Positions 8,341 to 15,311 of a DNA stretch of 30,707 nt are shown here, in pieces (position 1 is the first letter of the stretch; each line of letters begins with the position of its first letter). The DNA lies in assembly GCA_037969115.1 (NCBI GenBank), contig JBBKWQ010000096.1, forward strand, positions 1-30,707. Reading direction: 5' to 3'. The position numbers and the translations under genes were made by a program. The notes under the pieces were generated by a model. It did not search any database and had not been told where the DNA came from. It was given only the letters and a program-made list of their open reading frames with translations. The stretch is from JBBKWQ01 sp037969115. GTDB taxonomy: Bacteria; Actinomycetota; Acidimicrobiia; Acidimicrobiales; Ilumatobacteraceae.

Positions 8341-10134
8341 CAGTCGCCACCTCCGGCCACGGGGGTGACGGAGACACGCATCTGGTCGGCTGGACCCGAC
8401 AGCGCTGCGAGCACCTCGCGGTACCGCTGCTCGGTCGCCAGCAGGTGGTCGTGCGTGCCGGTCGCCGCAACTGCGCCATCGGCGAGCAACACCACACGGT
8501 CGGCCATGGCGATCGTGCCGGGACGGTGAGCGATCACCACCGTGGTTCGTCCGTCCATCACCGACTTCATGGCAGCACGAATCTCGTGCTCTTTCGACGG
8601 GTCGACTGCGCTCGTCGCGTCATCGAGCACCAGCACGCTCGGCTCGGGCAGAATTGCGGGCGATCGCGATGCGCTGCCGCTGGCCGCCCGACAGCGAGAA
8701 CCCACGCTCGCCCAGCACCGTGTCGTACCCATGAGGAAGCTCGTCGATGAAGTCCGATGCTCCTGCGAGTTCAGCGGCCCTTCGAATGCGCTCGATGTCG
8801 GCGTCGGGTTCGACGAACGCTATGTTCGCCGCAACGGAGTCGTGGAAGAGCAGCGTGTCCTCGAACACCATCCCGATCGACCGGCGAACATCGTGCACCC
8901 GAAGCGCCCTGATGTCGATGCCGTCGAGGCGAACCGACCCGTCGTCGGGGTCGTAGAACCGCAGGAGCAGCCTGGCCACGGTCGACTTGCCCGAGCCGGT
9001 GCCACCAACGATCGCAACCGACTCCCCGGCGGCGATCGACAGGTCGAGGCCTCGGATGATCGGCTCAGCAGGGTCGTAGCCGAAGGTGACCGCATCGAAG
9101 TGAACGGCACCGGGTCGGATACCCGATGCGAGTTCGCGTGGCTGTGGCGGGTCGACCACCGCCGGAACCGTGCCGAGTACCTCGTGAACCCGTTCGAGTG
9201 CTGCAGCGGCACGTTGCCCGAATGCGATGGTCATGCCGATCGTGCGGAGTGGCCAGACGAGCAGCGCCACATAGAAGTTGAACGCGACCAACTGGCCGAT
9301 GGTGAGCGTGTCGTTCAACACGCGGTGGCCGCCCACACCGAGCACGGCGATCAGACCCAACGAGGGGAGGAGCTCCATGGCCGGCAGGTAGCGCGCACGC
9401 ACCCGAGCCGCGTCGAGCGACACTCGCTGGATGTCGTCGGCCTCAGAACGAAGCTTGCCGAATTGCACTCGTTCGGCGCCGAACCCCTTCACCACCCGAA
9501 CCCCGGCAACCGACTCTTCCACGACCGTCGCGAGTTCGGCCTGCTCTGCCTGTACGGCAAGGACGGCTGGGTGGATCGCGTTCGAGAAGCGCCGGGCCGT
9601 CAGGTTCACCAGCGGGAGTGGGAGCAACGCGACGAGCGCGAGCACCGGGTCCATGACGAACAGGACCGACACGACGCCGATGATGAGCGCGATGTTCGAG
9701 AGCGTCAGCGGGATCATCACGACGAACATCTGCACCTGGTTGAGGTCGCTCGAAAGCCTGCTCATGAGCTGACCGGTCTGGGCCCGATCGTGGTAGCCGA
9801 CATGTAGCCCGAGTATGTGTTCGAAGAGTTGCTCGCGAAGCCTCGTCTCGGTGAGGCGGCTCTCACGAAACGCGAAGTACCGACGGGCTGCCGTGAACAC
9901 GCCGGACACCAGCCCGGCGCAGGCGATCAGGATCGCCCAGCCCATGACCGAACCGTCACCTTCGATGCCGCGATCGATCGCCAGCCGTGTGAGTTGGGGT
10001 ACGGCCACCTTGCCGAGCGACCAGACGAGGCCGACAACGACACCCAACGCAAGGCCGCGGCGTTGCCGCTTGAGCAGGGTGAGCAGGTAGCGCCACTTGG
10101 CGCGGCTGTGCTCGGTCTCGCTCGGGGTCGTCAC
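8340..10134 (-). pseudogene. ABC exporter half-transporter (first subunit), interrupted by a frameshift near 8655-8658
   Basis: From GTG 10134 the frame encodes a six-helix exporter domain, then Walker A GGTGSGKST, MVFEDTLLF at the Q-loop and LSGGQRQRIAIAR, and then runs off. The remainder (PEPSVLVLDDATSAVDP, H-loop VIAHRPGT) continues in another frame to 8340. On the coding strand the break reads GCCCGCAATTCTG where GCCCGCGCAATTCTG would give the usual A-R-A-I-L, so two bases (GC) appear lost. The coding quality on both sides is intact, so this is a recent mutation or a sequence error. In Walker B, Asp replaces the catalytic Glu and the Q-loop Gln is Glu, as in the degenerate half of heterodimeric exporters. 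The start is chosen for the TACCCT box 9 nt upstream. Confidence 0.8.
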
Positions 10135-10143
10135 GGTTCGTTC

Positions 10144-10153
10144 AGGGTACCGT
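10144..10153. promoter_or_regulatory. Overlapping divergent -10 elements (exporter operon and GlsB-like gene)
   Basis: On the + strand TACCGT (10148-10153) lies 7 nt before ATG 10161. On the - strand TACCCT (10149-10144) lies 9 nt before GTG 10134. The two hexamers share two base pairs inside a GGTACC palindrome. Only 26 bp separate the two start codons, so the promoters should exclude each other. Confidence 0.5.
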
Positions 10154-10160
10154 TGCCCCC

Positions 10161-10421
10161 ATGTCGGTTCTCGGTTGGATTCTCGTTGGCTTGATCGCCG
10201 GTGCACTGGCGCGTTGGATCGTCAAGGACGACCGCGCCGGTTGCCTCTACACCATCGTCGTCGGCGTGCTCGGGGCAATGATCGGCGGCGGACTGATGTC
10301 GCTCATCGACCAGGACAGCATCAACGACTTCTCGATCCGAAGCATCGTCGTCGCGGCCCTCGGTGCATGCCTGCTCCTGCTCGTGCTCCAGGCACTCGGC
10401 GGCCGCTCGCATCGGCGGTAG
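10161..10421 (+). CDS. GlsB/YeaQ/YmgE-family small membrane protein
   Basis: The 86-residue protein has three hydrophobic segments (about residues 3-18, 28-48 and 62-80) and the family pattern GWILVGLIAGALARWIV, then GCLYTIVVGVLGAMIGGGL. It is often annotated as transglycosylase-associated; the family has no proven enzyme activity and is linked to stress and envelope responses. Length is normal. The start is leaderless, 7 nt after TACCGT. It is divergent from the exporter operon and convergent with the ArsC-like gene. Confidence 0.85.
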   Translation: MSVLGWILVGLIAGALARWIVKDDRAGCLYTIVVGVLGAMIGGGLMSLIDQDSINDFSIRSIVVAALGACLLLLVLQALGGRSHRR

Positions 10422-10453
10422 GCGCCGCACACGCGACGCGGTGCGTTCTCGAG

Positions 10454-10535
10454 CGGTCGCCCGAGCGCTTTGAGCGCTTGCGGAACCACCGTCGATTCGG
10501 AAAGCGCTCAGAGTGCTTTCCGAACAGGGCGACCG
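10454..10535. terminator. Nested inverted repeats in a convergent intergenic region; bidirectional terminator or structured RNA
   Basis: Three pairings are visible. A 10-bp perfect stem joins 10496-10505 with 10515-10524 (TTCGGAAAGC/GCTTTCCGAA, 9-nt loop). A 9-bp outer stem joins 10454-10462 with 10527-10535 (CGGTCGCCC/GGGCGACCG). A competing 9-bp stem joins 10463-10471 with 10501-10509 (GAGCGCTTT/AAAGCGCTC). The element lies between the ends of the GlsB-like and ArsC-like genes. A bidirectional terminator is the simple reading; the competing stem is unusual. Confidence 0.55.
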
Positions 10536-10542
10536 TGGCGAA

Positions 10543-10899
10543 TCAACCGCCGAGCAGCGCGCGGATCCGTTCCTTCGGGCGGCCGACGATGGCCCGGTCG
10601 GCGGTGACGACGAGTGGTCGCTGCATGATCATCTTGTTGGCCAGGATCACGTCGACGACCTGGTCGACAGTCGCCACGTCGGCGTCGTCGAGCTCGAGTT
10701 TCTTGAAGAGGCTGTCACGCCGAACGAGATCGGTCGGGTCGTCCTCCAGCTTGCCGATGATCGAACGCAGCGTGGCTTCGTCAGGCGGCTCTTTGCGGTA
10801 GATCACGACCTCGAAGTCGACACCCAGTTCTTCGGCGATGCTCACGGCATTGCTCGACGAGTTTCAATGGGGATTGTGGTAGATGGTGACGTCGGCCAT
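10543..10899 (-). CDS. ArsC/Spx-family reductase-like protein with in-frame TGA at the catalytic cysteine (putative selenoprotein)
   Basis: Read through TGA, the gene encodes 118 residues with a thioredoxin-fold ArsC layout. It opens MADVTIYHNPH, then TGA (10864-10866) at residue 12, then NSSSNAVSIAEELGVDFEVV, with EPPDEATLRSIIGKL, ADVATVDQVVDVIL and QRPLVVTADRAIVGRP downstream. Family members normally carry Cys at this exact place (YHNP-x-C). The remainder of the frame is intact and conserved-looking. ATG 10899 is supported by TACGGT 7 nt upstream. A SECIS-like hairpin follows the TGA (10829-10860). A pipeline would probably report only the 100-residue piece from GTG 10845, missing the active site. 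Alternatives are a nonsense pseudogene or a sequence error; the neighbouring codon AAC makes a single miscall less likely. The substrate need not be arsenate. Confidence 0.75.
10829..10860 (-). promoter_or_regulatory. Putative bacterial SECIS hairpin downstream of the TGA codon
   Basis: The RNA directly after the UGA folds into an imperfect stem of about 11 bp: 2 bp, a mismatch, 3 bp, a bulged A, 2 bp, an A-C mismatch and 4 bp. The apical loop is CGUGA. The loop begins 18 nt after the UGA and has G in its second position. Both agree with known bacterial SECIS rules (apical loop about 16-37 nt from UGA, G among the first two loop bases). The fold was done by hand. Confidence 0.5.
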
Positions 10900-10906
10900 G
10901 GCGCTC

Positions 10907-10912
10907 ACCGTA
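10907..10912 (-). promoter_or_regulatory. -10 element of the ArsC-like gene (leaderless type)
   Basis: TACGGT on the - strand lies 7 nt before ATG 10899. It places transcription start at or next to the ATG and so supports the start upstream of the in-frame TGA. Confidence 0.5.
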
Positions 10913-10953
10913 CCGTGTGGGACCTTCGCGACCCTGTGTGCCAGGCTCACCTG

Positions 10954-12339
10954 ATGAACCTGGCGAATGCGACGAATGCCGAACCCGACGCTCTCGCCGA
11001 CCGGTCCGGCCCGAGCGCGGCGCTCATCATGGCCCGCCAGATCGGCGCACTCATGGCGATCTTGCCGGTCGTGGGCCTCCTTCTGGTGGTGGTCGCCGAT
11101 CTCGTCCCCACCCAACAGGTCGTCGACCACCTCGTCGAGGGCGTCGAATCCGGCGAGCTCACCGCGAACCAGTATCACCAGTCAGCATTCGGAAATCAGG
11201 TCGACGAGTTCACCGACTGCGTGGCCGTGACGATCGGACTGGGGAATCGACCGGGCGTCAATCCTGTCGAGTCGGCGATTCGCAGTCCGACGCTCGGCAG
11301 CTGTGCAACGACGACCAACAACCTCCAGTCGTACGTGAACGGTGCTGGGCTCGAACGACAGTACGACTACTTCCGATACTGGCACGGGTACGCGATCTTC
11401 ACGAGGCCGCTGATCGCCGGATTCGGCCTCGGAGCCGCTCGGTTGGTCGCGTTCGTCGCGCTGCTGAGCCTCACGTCGGGCCTCGCATGGTCGGTTGCTC
11501 GGCGACACCGCGTCATCACGTCCGCAGCGCTCTTGGCCCCCTTCGTTCTCACCACCGACTTCGCCGACCTGGGGGCGGGCACGAGCCACGTGTACGGGGC
11601 CATTGCCGTGATCGGATCGAGTTGGTTGGCCTACGAACTCGTGGCACGGAACTCCTCGGTGGGTCGAGTTGCCGCAGCAAGCATGATCGCCGGCGGCATC
11701 GTCGTGTACGCAGATCTCCTCACGATGCCGCCGGGCGGGTGGGCACTCTGCTCGGCCCTGGTCGGGCTGGCCGTCGCCAGTCGACATGCGGGTCGCGATC
11801 TCGCAGATCGCATCGGGGCATCAGCATTGTTCTGGTTGTTCGGATACAGCTGGATGTGGATGTGCAAGTGGTTCATGGCTGGAGTCGTCGTCGGTTTCGA
11901 CCGGGTGAGCGACGACATCACCTCGCAGGCGTCGCTGCGAATCGATGGAGACCATGCCGACGTCGACCAGCGATGGCTCGCAGCGATCAACAAGAACGTC
12001 GATCTGTGGTGGGCGATGCCACTGACCAAGGTCGTCGTACTCGCACTGGCGCTCGCCGTGCTCGTCGTGGTCCGCCAACGCATGGCGAACGCCCCGTCCG
12101 AGCTGCGGTGGTCGGATCGCCTGCTGATCGCGACGCCGGCGGCACTGCCGCTGATCTGGTACGAGTTGTTGCGGAATCACAGTCAGGTACACGCCTGGTT
12201 CACGTACCGGTCCGTCGCGATCGCCGTCGGGATCGTTGCGGCGGCATTCGTCGCACAGCTCACGACCGACGACGCGGCAGTTCCCGCGGCGCCGGATCGT
12301 CGTCGTGATCGCGAACCGGCCGGAACCTCCGCATCTTGA
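10954..12339 (+). CDS. Polytopic membrane protein of unknown function
   Basis: I do not recognise a named family. The 461-residue product has one membrane helix near residues 27-48, a polar loop of about 95 residues with two cysteines (DCVAV and SCATT), then about eight more hydrophobic segments, ending with a charged Asp/Arg-rich tail. The loop between helix 1 and helix 2 should be extracytoplasmic. Aromatic clusters occur (LFWLFGYSWMWMCKWFM and NVDLWWAMP). The overall shape resembles large actinobacterial integral membrane proteins or glycosyltransferase-like scaffolds, but no motif proves it. ATG 10954 is preferred: CAGGCT lies 6 nt upstream, fitting the local leaderless pattern. It is divergent from the ArsC-like gene, 54 bp apart. 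Confidence 0.75.
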   Translation: MNLANATNAEPDALADRSGPSAALIMARQIGALMAILPVVGLLLVVVADLVPTQQVVDHLVEGVESGELTANQYHQSAFGNQVDEFTDCVAVTIGLGNRPGVNPVESAIRSPTLGSCATTTNNLQSYVNGAGLERQYDYFRYWHGYAIFTRPLIAGFGLGAARLVAFVALLSLTSGLAWSVARRHRVITSAALLAPFVLTTDFADLGAGTSHVYGAIAVIGSSWLAYELVARNSSVGRVAAASMIAGGIVVYADLLTMPPGGWALCSALVGLAVASRHAGRDLADRIGASALFWLFGYSWMWMCKWFMAGVVVGFDRVSDDITSQASLRIDGDHADVDQRWLAAINKNVDLWWAMPLTKVVVLALALAVLVVVRQRMANAPSELRWSDRLLIATPAALPLIWYELLRNHSQVHAWFTYRSVAIAVGIVAAAFVAQLTTDDAAVPAAPDRRRDREPAGTSAS

Positions 12340-12353
12340 CATCCGCATCTTGA
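12328..12353. repeat. Short tandem duplication at a stop codon
   Basis: TCCGCATCTTGA occurs at 12328-12339 and again at 12342-12353, a 14-bp period. The first copy contains the stop codon of the membrane protein gene and the second lies just beyond it. It looks like a slippage duplication; no function is evident. Confidence 0.6.
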
Positions 12354-12426
12354 GTGTCACACCCTCTCGGTAGGTTCGCTCACACCGACTTCCCCCTTCA
12401 TCGCAACACCTCCGAAGGGGCAACCC

Positions 12427-12852
12427 ATGCACTTCTGTCCGACTCGGCGTATACCACGCGCCGGCCTCGACCCGATCTCCGATGCGGACGCCGCCCTGTC
12501 GGCTGTTGCGCTGGCCATGCATCTGCCGTTCGAGCACGAAACCATCGCACTCCTGCTCGACCACGAACGTCGCGGCATCACCATCACATTGGTCACGGGA
12601 ACCCACGAGCCCGACGCCGCCGTCGGTGTGATCGAGTGTCTTGCTCAGGCAGGCGGCCGAGAGCACCGGCTCGGAGCCGTCGTGCTCGCCTCGATCCGCC
12701 CCGACGGCGGGCCGCTCAGCGGCGATGCAGACCGTTGGCTCGAGATGAGTGACATCGCGGAGACCTTCGGCATCGAGTTGCTGGAATGGTTCATCGTCGG
12801 GCACGACATCAGCTGCCCGAGAGATCTGCTCGGCGAATCACCGAGGTGGTGA
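12427..12852 (+). CDS. Degenerate RadC/JAB-like domain protein
   Basis: The 141-residue protein is not an obvious named family. Its layout follows the C-terminal JAB (MPN) domain of RadC: LLLDHERRGITITLVTG matches the strand pair near the RadC LDTKNR segment, and FGIELLEWFIVG matches RadC LGIELLDHIIVG. Between them RadC has the metal motif HNHPSGDP...S..D. Here that place reads SIRPDGGPLSGDAD, so both histidines are missing and only the last Asp remains. It should therefore not act as a metalloprotease or metal hydrolase. A ribosome site (GAAGGGG) precedes ATG 12427. It overlaps the end of the convergent DUF4031 gene by 15 bp. The family call is inference from pattern alignment by eye. Confidence 0.55.
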   Translation: MHFCPTRRIPRAGLDPISDADAALSAVALAMHLPFEHETIALLLDHERRGITITLVTGTHEPDAAVGVIECLAQAGGREHRLGAVVLASIRPDGGPLSGDADRWLEMSDIAETFGIELLEWFIVGHDISCPRDLLGESPRW

Positions 12853-13122
12853 GGCCGCACGACGTCGTGCGGGCGACAGGCGAAGTCCGCCGCTCCGTAA
12901 GCGACGGACGAGTTCGCGGCTCTCCACCACCTGAGCTCCACCGGCGATCATCGCGGGCCGGTACTCCTCCGGCACGTCGTAGTGATCACCCTGGAACCCG
13001 CGACGCGGGATGCCGTGGGCGTCCGCGAAGTCGTGGAGTTCGTCGAGTGATGTGTCGCTCACCAGATGACACCACTTGCGACCCTTGAACCACCACCGCG
13101 CCTCGTCGATCAAGATCGCCAC
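12838..13122 (-). CDS. DUF4031 family protein
   Basis: The 94-residue protein matches the small actinobacterial DUF4031 family: AILIDEARWWFKGRKWCHLVSD at the start, then TSLDELHDFADAHGIPRRGF, DHYDVPEEYRPAMIAGGA and SRELVRRLRSGGLR. Its biochemical role is not known. The conserved LID, HLVSD and DHYDVPE blocks suggest a compact enzyme-like fold. GTG 13122 is chosen because family members start two or three residues before the ILID block; ATG 13140 would add six residues. It is divergent from the HD hydrolase gene, with 34 bp between the starts. Confidence 0.8.
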   Translation of the reverse strand: MAILIDEARWWFKGRKWCHLVSDTSLDELHDFADAHGIPRRGFQGDHYDVPEEYRPAMIAGGAQVVESRELVRRLRSGGLRLSPARRRAASPPR

Positions 13123-13156
13123 GGCAACAGCGTCGCACATCAGACAGACTGATCCC

Positions 13157-13804
13157 ATGAGTGGCGTCGAGACCGAACTTCGAACGGCGTGGCAACTCCA
13201 CATCGGCAACACGCGCGCCGGCATCGCCGAGTACGAATCGGTCATCGCCCGGCATCGCGAGCCACATCGCCGCTACCACGGCGTCGCCCACGTCCGATGG
13301 GTGCTTCGTCACGTCGCAACACTCGTGCGCGACGGGGAGGTCGTCACCGATCGCGATGCGGTCGGCGCCGCCGCGTTCTATCACGACGCTGTGTACGACA
13401 CACTCCGCGCCGACAACGAACGTGCAAGCGCCAGGCTGGCATCGCGAGCACTGGCCGAACTGGGATGGGATGCCGTGCGAGTGAGCAATGTGGCCGATCT
13501 CGTGATGGCGACGGCGACCCACACCGATGTCGGGGGCGATCCCGCCGTTCTGGTCGACGCCGACCTGGCAGTCCTCGGTGCCGACCCGGCCGGATATCGC
13601 ACATACTGCACCGGTGTGAGGTACGAGTTCCGTCATCTCGATGACACGGCCTGGTCGACCGGTCGATCGGCGGTGCTCCGGAACTTCCTCCGGCGAGACC
13701 AGATCTTCGCCACGTCGTCCGGCCGGGCGCGTTGGGAACTCACGGCGCGTTCGAACATCACTGCCGAACTCGCAGCACTGGACGGTGCTATCGGCGGTCG
13801 ATGA
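13157..13804 (+). CDS. HD-domain-type metal-dependent phosphohydrolase (COG4339-like)
   Basis: The 215-residue protein has the metal-binding pattern of this HD-like group: RRYHGVAHVRWVL near residues 38-50, FYHDAVYD near 77-84, ATATHTD near 119-125 and LVDADLAVLG near 134-143. These supply the His and Asp ligands. The family is predicted to hydrolyse phosphate esters, but no substrate is established. ATG 13157 has CAGACT 6 nt upstream (13145-13150), fitting leaderless expression. An upstream in-frame start at 13076 would run through the divergent gene and is rejected. Confidence 0.8.
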   Translation: MSGVETELRTAWQLHIGNTRAGIAEYESVIARHREPHRRYHGVAHVRWVLRHVATLVRDGEVVTDRDAVGAAAFYHDAVYDTLRADNERASARLASRALAELGWDAVRVSNVADLVMATATHTDVGGDPAVLVDADLAVLGADPAGYRTYCTGVRYEFRHLDDTAWSTGRSAVLRNFLRRDQIFATSSGRARWELTARSNITAELAALDGAIGGR

Positions 13805-13904
13805 CCCGCACACTCCGCCGCACACGGACCCGAATTGGTGTGGTCGCGGGGCCGCGAACGGCCGCCATGGCCGTCAACGACAGGATGCAGAGCAGGGTGA
13901 TCAT
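13788..13904 (-). CDS. Possible 38-residue membrane or secreted peptide
   Basis: A small frame begins MITLLCILSLTAMAAVRG and ends in an Arg/Val-rich tail (VRVRRSVRVIDRR). It has a hydrophobic first half and GC-rich third positions like the neighbours. TACACT lies 9 nt before the ATG, enclosed by an inverted repeat (TCTGGTG 13904-13910, CACCAGA 13922-13928). It overlaps the end of the HD gene on the other strand by 17 bp. Too short for firm support; it may be a chance frame. Confidence 0.25.
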   Translation of the reverse strand: MITLLCILSLTAMAAVRGPATTPIRVRVRRSVRVIDRR

Positions 13905-13961
13905 CTGGTGGTCAGTGTACGCACCAGAACCCAGCATGACCAGTCAAGGTCGAAATCGTCC

Positions 13962-13967
13962 TACGCT
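13962..13967 (+). promoter_or_regulatory. -10 element of the M20 peptidase gene (leaderless type)
   Basis: TACGCT lies 6 nt before ATG 13974 and there is no ribosome site, so a leaderless message is likely. Confidence 0.5.
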
Positions 13968-13973
13968 CGTCAT

Positions 13974-15305
13974 ATGACACTGACCGGAGAAACCGTCGAA
14001 CTGCTGCAGTTGCTCATCAGGAACGAGTGCGTGAACGATGGCACCCCGGACTCAGGCTCCGAGACACGAAATTCCGACCTGTTGGTCGACTTCCTCGGTA
14101 CGACGGGACTCGACGTCGAGCAGTACGAATCTCGACCAGGCCGCGGTTCGGTGGTGGCTCGAATCGAGGGCAGCGACCCGACGGCTCCGACGCTGTGTCT
14201 GATGGGTCATACCGACGTCGTGCCGGTCAACCCCGACGGCTGGAGCAACGACCCGTTCGGCGGTGAGCTCATCGACGGCGAGATCTGGGGTCGCGGGGCA
14301 ATCGACATGTTGAACCTGACCTCGTCGATGGCCGTCGCGTTCCGCCACCTGGCGCAATCCGACTTCCGGCCGAAGGGTTCGCTGATCTACTTCGGCGTTG
14401 CCGACGAAGAAGCCGGTGCGGTGTGGGGAGCGGAGTGGATGTTCGAACACCATCCGGAAGCGATCACAGCCGACTACGTGCTGACCGAGCTCGGCGGCTG
14501 GTCGACCGACGATGGTCATGGCGGCCGCACGGTCACCGTGAACATCGGCGAGAAGGGCCTTGCGTGGCGCAAGCTTCGAGTCGCGGGCACACCGGGGCAC
14601 GGGTCGATGCCGTTCGGTGCCGACAACGCACTCGTGAAGGCTGCCGAGGTCGTACGACGGCTCACCGAGTATCACCCGGCTCCGTATCTCGACGAGGTCT
14701 GGACGGCTCAGGTCGATGCGATGCGCCTGCCCGACGAGCTTCGTGCGGCACTGCTGAATCCCGACCAGATCTGGGGGGCGATCCAGTCGATGCCGGTCCC
14801 GATGGCGCGCATGTGCCACGCACTCACGCACACCACGATCTCGCCCAACGTCGCGCACGGTGGACAGAAGACCAACATCATTCCCGACGCAGTCGAACTC
14901 GAGGTCGACATCCGCACCGTTCCCGGCACGACGCGCGCCGACGTCGATGCCATGCTGGCCGACGCGTTGGGAGATCTCGCCGGGCACGTCGAGATCGTCG
15001 AGTTGCAGCACTCGCCGCCGACACAGTCGCCGATGGCGAATCCGCTGTGGGACGCGGTGGCGGCCAACACCCAGGTTGCCTACCCCGGCGCAACGGTCGT
15101 TCCGGGTCTCATCGTCGGAGGCACCGATGCTCGGTTCTATCGCGAGCGCGGCTCGGTGGCGTATGGCGCCGGTCTCTTCTCACCGTCGATGGACTTCAGC
15201 ACGTTCGGCACACGGTTCCACGGCAACGACGAACGCATCGACGTCGACAGCCTCGCACTGTCGACCGAGTTCTGGATCGGTATCGCCAAGCAACTGTTGG
15301 AGTGA
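13974..15305 (+). CDS. M20-family metallopeptidase / deacylase
   Basis: The 443-residue cytoplasmic enzyme shows the two-zinc M20 pattern: LMGHTDVVPV (zinc His and following Asp) near residues 74-83, GEIWGRGAIDMLN (bridging Asp) near 102-114, VADEEAG (general-base Glu and ligand) near 141-147 and HGSMP at the dimerisation-domain junction near 207. Near the C-terminus GGTDARFYRERG and FSTFGTRFHGNDERI give the final His ligand. This group includes succinyl-diaminopimelate desuccinylase, ArgE and carboxypeptidase G2-like enzymes; it resembles the broad M20 peptidase/carboxypeptidase set and the substrate is not decided. The start is leaderless (TACGCT at 13962). Confidence 0.9.
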   Translation: MTLTGETVELLQLLIRNECVNDGTPDSGSETRNSDLLVDFLGTTGLDVEQYESRPGRGSVVARIEGSDPTAPTLCLMGHTDVVPVNPDGWSNDPFGGELIDGEIWGRGAIDMLNLTSSMAVAFRHLAQSDFRPKGSLIYFGVADEEAGAVWGAEWMFEHHPEAITADYVLTELGGWSTDDGHGGRTVTVNIGEKGLAWRKLRVAGTPGHGSMPFGADNALVKAAEVVRRLTEYHPAPYLDEVWTAQVDAMRLPDELRAALLNPDQIWGAIQSMPVPMARMCHALTHTTISPNVAHGGQKTNIIPDAVELEVDIRTVPGTTRADVDAMLADALGDLAGHVEIVELQHSPPTQSPMANPLWDAVAANTQVAYPGATVVPGLIVGGTDARFYRERGSVAYGAGLFSPSMDFSTFGTRFHGNDERIDVDSLALSTEFWIGIAKQLLE

Positions 15306-15311
15306 AGCCAC

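Noticed and set aside
8640..8665. Programmed ribosomal frameshifting in the exporter
   Set aside because: No slippery heptamer, internal ribosome site or following pseudoknot was seen. A two-base loss explains the break more simply.
8340..8732. A separate small ATPase gene downstream of the exporter half
   Set aside because: It starts in the middle of the ATPase domain and continues the same protein in another frame, so it is the second piece of the frameshifted gene.
10864..10866. Reading the TGA as a plain sequencing error
   Set aside because: The following codon (AAC) also differs from the usual Ser/Gly, so a single miscall does not restore the family sequence; the place is exactly the catalytic Cys and a SECIS-like hairpin follows. 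It is kept as an alternative, not the main reading.
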